A DNA stretch of 64,000 nucleotides from Gaiella sp038230035 (lineage in GTDB: Bacteria; Actinomycetota; Thermoleophilia; Gaiellales; Gaiellaceae): NCBI GenBank assembly GCA_038230035.1, contig JBBRNX010000001.1, forward strand, positions 248,001 to 312,000, written 5' to 3'. A program made the position numbers and the translations under genes. Positions 58,249 to 64,000 of the stretch are shown one piece after another. Numbering within the stretch: the first letter of the stretch is position 1; the number at the start of each line of letters is the position of its first letter. Under the pieces are notes generated by a model that saw nothing but the letters and a program-made list of their open reading frames with translations, ran no database searches and had not been told where the DNA came from.

Positions 58249-60690
58249 GTGGCGGCCGGAGGCGGAGAGCGAGCGTTACGCGCGAACGTGCGCTTGCTCG
58301 GCGACCTGCTCGGAAGCGTGCTCGTCGAGCAGGAAGGGCCGCAGTTCCTCGAACTGGAAGAACGGATCCGCGCGCTCGCGCGGCGAGTCCGGCGTGGCTC
58401 GCGACGACCAGAGGATCTGGCCGAGGCTGTGCGGGGACTCGATGTCGCCGAACAGGGCTCGGTATTGCGGGCGTTCGCGCTCTTCTTCCAGCTCGCGAAC
58501 ATCGCGGAGCAGCACCACCGGCTCCGCCGCAGGCGGGAGTACGAGCACGAGGGTCGTGTGCCGCGGGAGTCGCTCCAAGACGCAGTCGAGCGGCTGCGTG
58601 CGGCCGGAATCGGTGACGCCGAGCTCGCAACCGCTCTTGCCGCGGCACACGTCACCCCGGTCGTTACAGCGCATCCGACCGAGGCGACGCGGCGAACCGT
58701 GCTGACAGCCCACCGGCGGATCGTCGCGCTCCTGCGCGAGCTCGACGACCCGGCTCTGCCGCCGACGCGCGCCGCCGAGATCGAGGACACGCTCGCCGAG
58801 GAGATCACGATTCTCTGGCAGACCGACGAGGTGATCGCCCGTCGCCCGCGCGTCGTGGACGAGATCCGGCACGGGTTGTGGTTCTTCGAGACGAGTCTCT
58901 GGGACGCGGTGCCAGAGCTTGCTCGCCGGCTGCGCCGCGACCTGCCAGGCGTCGACATGCCGCTCCGGTTCGGCAGCTGGATCGGCGGCGACATGGACGG
59001 CAACCCGAACGCGGGCGCCAAGACGATCGATGAGGCGCTCGAGCGGGCGCGCCTGCTTGCGCGCGAGCTCTACCAGCGCGAGATCCGCCGCCTCGGCGAG
59101 GCGTGGGGCATGTCGACCGACCTGATCGGCCCGACGCCAGAGTTGTCAGCCGACGCGCCCGAGCCGTACCGCGCCGAGCTCGTCCGCATCTGGGGACGGC
59201 TCGCCGACGACGGGTACGCGGATGGGACGGCGCTCCTCGCCGACCTCCGTTTACTCGACGCTGGGTTGCGCGCACACCGCGGCGCTCGGATCGCCGACGG
59301 CGCGCTCGCGGACGTGATCGTGCGGGCCGAGGTGTTCGGGCTGAATCTCGCCGCGCTCGACGTCCGCGTCCATGCAAGTGAGGTTCGCGAGGCGAGTGAG
59401 CGTTTCCGCGCCGCGCTCGTCGCTGTTTCCCGCGCACAACAGCGGCACGGTGTGGCGGCGTTCGGCCGGCTGATCGTCTCGATGACGAGGACCGCCGACG
59501 ACGTCCTGCGCGCCGAGGAGCTTGCTGCGGAGGCTGGAGCATCGATCGAAGGCGTGCCGCTGCTCGAGACGATCGCCGACCTCCGCGGTGCGCGCGAACT
59601 CGTCGGCGAGCTGCTCGAACGGCGACCGCGCCAGACGCAGGAAGTGATGGTCGGCTACTCCGACTCCGGCAAGGACGGCGGTGCGTTTGCTGCCGGCTGG
59701 GAGATCTACCGCGCGCAGGAGGAGCTCGTCGCGCTCGCACGAGAACGGAACGTCGAGTTGACGCTCTTCCAGGGTCGCGGCGGCGCGGCCGGGCGCGGCG
59801 GCGGACCGGGCTACTCGGCCATCCTCGCCCAGCCGCCCGGGGCGATCGCAGGCCGGCTCAAACTCACCGAGCAGGGCGAGACGATCTCCTTCAAGTACGG
59901 GCTGCCCGGCCTTGCCGAGCGCAACCTCGAGGCATCCGTGGCGGCGACGCTGTTGACGTCGTTCCCGCGGCAGGCCGGCGTCGTCCCGCCGCCGCGAGGT
60001 GCGCGCGACGTGATGGAGGCGCTGTCCGCGAGCGCCCACTCGACCTACCGCGGCCTGGTGTGGGACGACCCCGAGTTCCCCGCGTTCTTCCGCGCCTTCA
60101 CCCCCGTACGCGAGCTTGCGGCTCTTCCTCTCGGGTCGCGGCCGGTCGTCCGGCCGGAGGCGGCGGGCAGTGACGAGTTGAGTGCGCTGCGGGCTATCCC
60201 TTGGGTGTTCGCGTGGACGCAGAACCGCTGCTTGCTGCCCGCGTGGTACGGCACGGGGACGGCGCTCCACGAGCATGGTCTCAGCGGCAGCTCGCTTCGC
60301 CGTCTACGCCGGCTCTACCGTGACTGGCCGTTCTTCCGGGCCTTGCTCGAGAACCTGGAGATGACGCTTGCCAAGTCGAGCCTCGAGATCGCGGAGGGCT
60401 ACCTCCAGCTGGTTCCGCCGGAGCTCGAGCCGGACCGCTACTGGCAGCTGATCGCCGCCGAGCACGAGCGCTCGGTCGACGCAGTGCTCAGTGTCGTCGA
60501 GGCGACGAAGCTTCTCGACCGCCAGCCGCTCGTCCAGCGCTCGATCGAGCTGCGCAACCCTTACGTCGATCCGATGAACGCGATCCAGGTCGAGCTGATC
60601 GCCGCCCACCGAGCCGGCGACGAGGCGGCGCTGCGGCCGTTGCTGCGCTCGATCGCGGGCATCGCGGCGGGTCTGCGCAATACCGGCTAG
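58249..60690 (+). CDS. ppc: Phosphoenolpyruvate carboxylase
   Basis: An 813-residue enzyme adding bicarbonate to phosphoenolpyruvate to form oxaloacetate (anaplerosis). Catalytic motifs are VTAHPTEATRRTVL (His142), SWIGGDMDGNPN, GYSDSGKDGGAFAAGW with the mobile-loop region QGRGGAAGRGGG, and the C-terminal RNTG. It is shorter than the usual 880-930 residues, with a reduced N-terminal region. The GTG at 58249 is used. It is divergent from the alcohol dehydrogenase gene across 48 bp that contain a short direct repeat CGCCATTC. Confidence 0.95.
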   Translation: MAAGGGERALRANVRLLGDLLGSVLVEQEGPQFLELEERIRALARRVRRGSRRPEDLAEAVRGLDVAEQGSVLRAFALFFQLANIAEQHHRLRRRREYEHEGRVPRESLQDAVERLRAAGIGDAELATALAAAHVTPVVTAHPTEATRRTVLTAHRRIVALLRELDDPALPPTRAAEIEDTLAEEITILWQTDEVIARRPRVVDEIRHGLWFFETSLWDAVPELARRLRRDLPGVDMPLRFGSWIGGDMDGNPNAGAKTIDEALERARLLARELYQREIRRLGEAWGMSTDLIGPTPELSADAPEPYRAELVRIWGRLADDGYADGTALLADLRLLDAGLRAHRGARIADGALADVIVRAEVFGLNLAALDVRVHASEVREASERFRAALVAVSRAQQRHGVAAFGRLIVSMTRTADDVLRAEELAAEAGASIEGVPLLETIADLRGARELVGELLERRPRQTQEVMVGYSDSGKDGGAFAAGWEIYRAQEELVALARERNVELTLFQGRGGAAGRGGGPGYSAILAQPPGAIAGRLKLTEQGETISFKYGLPGLAERNLEASVAATLLTSFPRQAGVVPPPRGARDVMEALSASAHSTYRGLVWDDPEFPAFFRAFTPVRELAALPLGSRPVVRPEAAGSDELSALRAIPWVFAWTQNRCLLPAWYGTGTALHEHGLSGSSLRRLRRLYRDWPFFRALLENLEMTLAKSSLEIAEGYLQLVPPELEPDRYWQLIAAEHERSVDAVLSVVEATKLLDRQPLVQRSIELRNPYVDPMNAIQVELIAAHRAGDEAALRPLLRSIAGIAAGLRNTG

Positions 60691-61238
60691 TCGAAGACGA
60701 CGTCGTTGGTCTCGACGGTCCCGGCCGTTCGGCCCGGCGCCGTCTGGTACGTCCAGTACAGGTTCGTGTGCGCGATGACCTCATCCGGTGGCGGTGCCCC
60801 CCACGCCGTTTGATCCTCCGTCGTATGGGCGTCGCTGACCAGGGTCGCGTCGTATCCCCTGGCGAACGCGCCATGGAGCGTCGAGCGGATGCACGCATCG
60901 GTCTGTGCGCCGCCGACGATGAGTCGCCCGACCTCGAGGCCGGCCAGCACGGTCTCCAGATCGGTGTCCTCGAAGGCGTCGCCGTAGCTCTTGTGGACGA
61001 GTGGCTCGGCGTCGTCGGGCGCCAGTTCGGGGACGATCCGCCAGTCGTCGCTCCCCTTTGCAAGATGCTCGTCGGAGTGCTGGACCCAGACCACGGGGAC
61101 ACCTTCCTTTCGCGCCTTCTCGACGAGGCTGCCGAGGTTCGCGACGACTGCGTCGCGCTCGTGAGCTCCGGCGACGACGCCGTTCTGCACGTCGACGACG
61201 AGGAGCGCGGTGTTCGGCCGGTTCTCAAGTGTGGTCAT
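60687..61238 (-). CDS. Isochorismatase-family cysteine hydrolase
   Basis: A 183-residue hydrolase with the triad Asp16 (VVDVQNG), Lys83 (VHKSYGDAF) and Cys116 (GGAQTDACIRST). The cis-peptide before the Cys (GGAQT) fits family members acting on amides such as nicotinamide, carbamoyl compounds or biuret-like substrates. The substrate is not known. The ATG at 61238 is preceded by GAGAGG. It is convergent with ppc, overlapping by 4 bp. Confidence 0.87.
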   Translation of the reverse strand: MTTLENRPNTALLVVDVQNGVVAGAHERDAVVANLGSLVEKARKEGVPVVWVQHSDEHLAKGSDDWRIVPELAPDDAEPLVHKSYGDAFEDTDLETVLAGLEVGRLIVGGAQTDACIRSTLHGAFARGYDATLVSDAHTTEDQTAWGAPPPDEVIAHTNLYWTYQTAPGRTAGTVETNDVVFD

Positions 61239-61264
61239 GGTTACCTCTCAATCATGCTGGATGG

Positions 61265-62023
61265 CTAGCGCTCGCGGGGCTCCCAGCCGAAGTACCGCAC
61301 GGCTACTACGAGCCCGCCGATGCCCCACGCGGCGACGACCGCGATCGCCCGGGGCTCCGTCCAGATCTCGTTCCCGGCGAGGTAGATCGACTGGACGATG
61401 TCCAGGTAGTGCTTGAGCGGCAGCACATCACCGATGGCGCGCAGGAAGGCCGGGTATCTCTGTGTCGAGCCGAACGAGCCCGAGAGGAAGGCCATGGGGA
61501 GGACGATCACGGTCACGACCGCCGATGCTCCCTCCGACGAGCGGATGAGCGACGCGGCGGCGAGGCCGAGCCCAGCGAACGACGCGGCGCCTAGCAACAG
61601 CGCAAGGATCAGCGACGCGATGTGCCCGGGGAGCGGCGTGCCGAAGAGCGACCGCCCGATCGCGAACAGCGCGATCGTCTGCAGCAGGAAGACGATCAGC
61701 GTCGACGCAAGGACTGAAGCGAGGTACTTCGCCGGTGGCAGCGGGGTCGCACGAAGCCGCTTCAGGATCCCGGCCTCGCGGCGGATGACCAGTGCGATCG
61801 CGAGACCCGAGAACGCGGTATTTGCGACGCCGTACCCGATCATTCCGGCGAGCAACACATTCGCCGACTTGTACAAGGTGTGACCGATCTTGATCTTGTC
61901 CCCGTAGACCGAGCCGAGCAGCAGGAAAAGCATGATCGGGAAGATGAAGATGAAGATCGCCGACTCGCGATTGCGCCAGAAGATCCTCTGCTCGAGCCTG
62001 AGCTGGTGGGCAAACATCCGCAT
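61265..62023 (-). CDS. ABC-2 type exporter permease
   Basis: A 252-residue membrane protein with six predicted helices. It opens with LRLEQRIFWRNRESAIFIFIFPIMLFLLLGSVYG, has the elbow motif IRREAGILKRLRATPLPPAKYL, and ends with a helix before AVRYFGWEPRER. It is the permease of a DrrB/ABC-2 exporter whose ATPase is encoded directly upstream: the ATPase stop and the permease start codon abut (TAG then ATG). The substrate is unknown. Confidence 0.88.
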   Translation of the reverse strand: MRMFAHQLRLEQRIFWRNRESAIFIFIFPIMLFLLLGSVYGDKIKIGHTLYKSANVLLAGMIGYGVANTAFSGLAIALVIRREAGILKRLRATPLPPAKYLASVLASTLIVFLLQTIALFAIGRSLFGTPLPGHIASLILALLLGAASFAGLGLAAASLIRSSEGASAVVTVIVLPMAFLSGSFGSTQRYPAFLRAIGDVLPLKHYLDIVQSIYLAGNEIWTEPRAIAVVAAWGIGGLVVAVRYFGWEPRER

Positions 62024-62884
62024 CTACATGTCGGCTTCCACGGCCGGCTCGTCGACGAGGTCGAGATACACGTCTTCCAGCGTCGGCCGGCGGACCTCCA
62101 GGCCTTCGAGCTCGATGCCGTCGGCAACCGCACGGGCGGTCAGCTCGGCCAGGACGCGGGTCGGCGTATCGGTCTCGACGACGACGTCCTCACCCGCCTG
62201 TCGATAGCGGATCTCGGTCTTCTGCGTCCCGCCGATCAACTCGGCCGGCGTCCCGGTCCGGATGATGTCCCCGTGCTGGATGACGGCGACCCGATCGGCC
62301 AGGGTCTGCGCCTCGTCCAGGTAGTGCGTTGTCAGCACGATCGTCTTGCCGAGGTCGCGGAGCGAACGGATCATCTCCCACGCCGAACGTCGTGCCGCGG
62401 GGTCGAAGCCGGTCGTGGGCTCGTCGAGGAACACGAGATCGGGATCGCCGATCAACGAGATGCCGAAGTCGAGCCGGCGCTTCTGGCCGCCCGAGAGCGT
62501 CTTCACCCGCGCTCCCGACTTCTCGCCGAGGCCGACGATCGCGATCACCTCGTCCGCATCACGCGGGCTCGCGTAGTAGCCGGCGAAGGCGAGATGCACC
62601 TCGCGTACGGTCAGATTCGGCCAGAGCTCGGACTGCTGGAGGACGACCCCGATCCGCTCGCGGAACTCCCGGCCCGGACGCTGCGGGTCATGCCCGAGCA
62701 CGGTGACGTCGCCGCCGTCACGCGACCGGTAGCCCTCGAGGATCTCCACCGTGGTCGTCTTCCCGGCGCCGTTGGGGCCGAGCAGCCCGAAGACCTCACC
62801 CTCCTCCACCGCAAAGCTGATTCCGCGGACGGCCTCCACCCCCTTGTACGCCTTGCGGAGATCACGAACTGAGATCGCGCTCAT
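62024..62884 (-). CDS. ABC exporter ATP-binding protein
   Basis: A 286-residue ATPase. Walker A GPNGAGKTTTVEIL is near residue 38, signature LSGGQKRRLD near 132, Walker B LVFLDEPTTGFDP near 152, and the switch in TTHYLDEAQ. A short C-terminal domain (DVVVETDTPTRVLAELTARA; RPTLEDVYLDLV) matches drug- or antibiotic-exporter ATPases. The ATG at 62884 overlaps the stop of the SixA-type gene (ATGA). It forms a one-permease exporter with the following gene. Confidence 0.92.
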   Translation of the reverse strand: MSAISVRDLRKAYKGVEAVRGISFAVEEGEVFGLLGPNGAGKTTTVEILEGYRSRDGGDVTVLGHDPQRPGREFRERIGVVLQQSELWPNLTVREVHLAFAGYYASPRDADEVIAIVGLGEKSGARVKTLSGGQKRRLDFGISLIGDPDLVFLDEPTTGFDPAARRSAWEMIRSLRDLGKTIVLTTHYLDEAQTLADRVAVIQHGDIIRTGTPAELIGGTQKTEIRYRQAGEDVVVETDTPTRVLAELTARAVADGIELEGLEVRRPTLEDVYLDLVDEPAVEADM

Positions 62885-63276
62885 ACGCGGAGCTCGATCG
62901 CCGCGACACCCGCAGGCGGGAAGCCGGGATCGCTCCCGGTGAGGGCGATGGCGATCTCGGAACAGTCCGGTTGGTGGCCGATGGTCGCTGCCTGCCCATC
63001 GAACTCCTCGACGACTGCGCGTAGCTCGGCAACCCCTGCACCCGGCGCAAGGCGCGCATCTACCCGTAGCTCGGCGCCCGCGGCTCGGGCAACGTGTGAG
63101 GCGGTCTGACGTGCCCGGAGCAACGGGCTCGAGACGATCACGGTCGGCGCCGGCGAGGCCGAGGCAAGCCAGGCGCCGAGCCGAACGGCTTGCGCCTCGC
63201 CCTCCGGCGTCAGCGGACGCAATTCGTCCGGCTCGCCGGGAGCAGCCTGCGCGTGGCGGCAGAGATAGACGAGCAC
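62881..63276 (-). CDS. SixA-type histidine phosphatase
   Basis: A 131-residue protein of the histidine phosphatase superfamily. The active-site R7-H8 lies in LCRHAQAAPG. The second Arg and His pockets are in VSSPLLRARQTA and TIGHQPDCSEIAIAL. SixA-like enzymes dephosphorylate phosphohistidines or small phosphates; the target is unknown. The GTG at 63276 follows TATCCT by 7 nt without a Shine-Dalgarno. It is the first gene of the operon with the ABC exporter. Confidence 0.85.
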   Translation of the reverse strand: MLVYLCRHAQAAPGEPDELRPLTPEGEAQAVRLGAWLASASPAPTVIVSSPLLRARQTASHVARAAGAELRVDARLAPGAGVAELRAVVEEFDGQAATIGHQPDCSEIAIALTGSDPGFPPAGVAAIELRV

Positions 63277-63283
63277 GAGCAGG

Positions 63284-63289
63284 AGGATA
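63284..63289 (-). promoter_or_regulatory. Candidate -10 for the sixA-ABC exporter operon
   Basis: TATCCT (minus strand), the same hexamer as at the sulfotransferase promoter, ends 7 nt before GTG 63276. Confidence 0.45.
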
Positions 63290-63397
63290 CGGACGGGCGG
63301 GCCGATAATGGTTCGCTAACCGGCCTGTAAGCCTCCCGTAAGACCCACGCTCTACAACACGATCAGCGTTTCCCTCGCCGACGAGCAAGGAACACCG

Positions 63398-64000
63398 ATG
63401 AACGATCGCCTCATAGGCCGTGCCGGCTTCCTCGGGCTCCTCGGGGTCGGCGCGGCGGGGCTCTTCTACGGCCGGAACGTCCAGGACTACCTCGGACGCG
63501 TCGTGCCGCAGCAGCTCCAGGCCATCATCCCGACCTCGGGCTGGCGCATCTACACGATCGGGAACTCGATCCCGAACATCCCGCCTGCTACGTACCGGCT
63601 CGCCGTCGGCGGGATGGTGGCGACGCCGCGCTCCTTCACGCTGGCGGATCTCCACTCGCTCAAGCGCGTCGAACAAATCTCGACGTTCCATTGCGTGACC
63701 GGTTGGTCGGTGAAGAACGTCCATTGGGCCGGCGTCCGCATCAAGGATCTGCTCGCCGAGGTGCAGCCGCGTTCGGGAGCAACCGCGATGCGCTTCACCT
63801 CAGCCGAGCCGGAGTACAACGACTCGCTGACACTGGACCAGGCGCTGCTCGACGACGTGATGCTCGCCTATGAGATGGACGGAGGGCCGCTTTCGCGACC
63901 GCATGGGGCGCCGCTGCGGCTCGTGATCCCGGAGATGTACGGCTACAAGAACGTCAAGTGGGTGACACAAATCGAGCTTCTGCCGCATCCGGAGGCCGGA
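63398..64000 (+). CDS. Molybdopterin-dependent oxidoreductase, sulfite oxidase family (partial)
   Basis: The first 201 codons of a sulfite oxidase/YedY-type molybdoenzyme; the 3' end is outside the window. The N-terminus (NDRLIGRAGFLGLLGVGAAGLFYG) is a signal-like helix with GRAGFLG in place of the usual twin-arginine motif. The molybdenum ligand Cys lies in FHCVTGWSVKNVHWAGV, and PHGAPLRLVIPEMYGYKNVKWVTQIEL completes the cofactor fold. It is probably exported and attached to or near the membrane. The ATG at 63398 is supported by AAGGA. Related enzymes reduce methionine sulfoxide or oxidise sulfite; which applies is open. Confidence 0.88.
   Translation, partial: MNDRLIGRAGFLGLLGVGAAGLFYGRNVQDYLGRVVPQQLQAIIPTSGWRIYTIGNSIPNIPPATYRLAVGGMVATPRSFTLADLHSLKRVEQISTFHCVTGWSVKNVHWAGVRIKDLLAEVQPRSGATAMRFTSAEPEYNDSLTLDQALLDDVMLAYEMDGGPLSRPHGAPLRLVIPEMYGYKNVKWVTQIELLPHPEAG

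Noticed and set aside
1..64000. CRISPR arrays, insertion sequences, prophage genes, rRNA genes
   Set aside because: No regularly spaced repeats, transposase, phage structural or rRNA-like sequence was found on either strand.

Overview
This window is from a high-G+C bacterial chromosome. It is most likely an actinomycete of the class Thermoleophilia (Gaiellales/Solirubrobacterales type). That placement is inferred from gene content (opcA beside zwf, HAAS/PadR pairs, many GTG starts, ATGA/GTGA gene overlaps), not from a marker gene. Coding density is very high and no gap exceeds about 225 bp. About 59 protein genes, one tRNA and one tRNA remnant can be supported. No CRISPR array, insertion sequence, phage gene or rRNA was seen.

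Layout. 1-9.2 kb: the start of an ECF sigma factor gene, an ABC-F ATPase, then a tightly overlapped pentose-phosphate operon tkt-rpiB-tal-zwf-opcA, closed by a convergent HisN-type phosphatase. 9.2-16.8 kb: a secreted Fn3-like protein, a nitrilase-family hydrolase, a caa3-type cytochrome oxidase operon on the minus strand (coxB with fused cytochrome c, coxA, an N-terminally extended ctaB, and a 40-residue one-helix protein), then a SUKH-type and a CbrC-type gene. 17.3-24.4 kb: an ABC exporter (ATPase plus two permeases), a GAF-GGDEF-GAF-GAF-HD-GYP cyclic-di-GMP protein, a HAD hydrolase and 6-phosphogluconate dehydrogenase. 24.4-33.1 kb: a HYR-repeat surface protein with a Thr-rich membrane partner, a cupin, a MshEN-coiled-coil protein and a PAP2-pfkB-DMT operon.

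33.1-46.9 kb looks like a peptide and amine scavenging region. It holds a Rieske oxygenase with a P1 (DmpA) peptidase, an acetylpolyamine-amidohydrolase-like deacetylase with an S9 peptidase, a complete dipeptide ABC transporter, and an S15 hydrolase coupled to a DsbA/FrnE-family protein. That last gene is the most notable feature of the window: an in-frame TGA sits exactly at the first cysteine of its CxxC motif, and a SECIS-like hairpin follows. It reads as a selenoprotein.

47-64 kb: two acyl-CoA dehydrogenases flanking a family III CoA-transferase; an autoregulated-looking PadR/HAAS pair; a 4.5-kb segment lying between a tRNA-Arg(CCT) and a degenerate copy of its 3' half (a candidate integrated island holding two DUF3558-like secreted proteins, a small DUF4242-like protein and a large LuxR regulator); a sulfotransferase next to cysC (APS kinase), a class III-type alcohol dehydrogenase, ppc, an isochorismatase-like hydrolase, an ABC exporter with a SixA-type phosphatase, and the start of a sulfite-oxidase-family molybdoenzyme.

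A pattern runs through the window. Many transcription units have a TAnnnT hexamer ending 6-10 nt before the start codon and no Shine-Dalgarno, which points to widespread leaderless transcription. Some divergent promoters are squeezed into about 25 bp.
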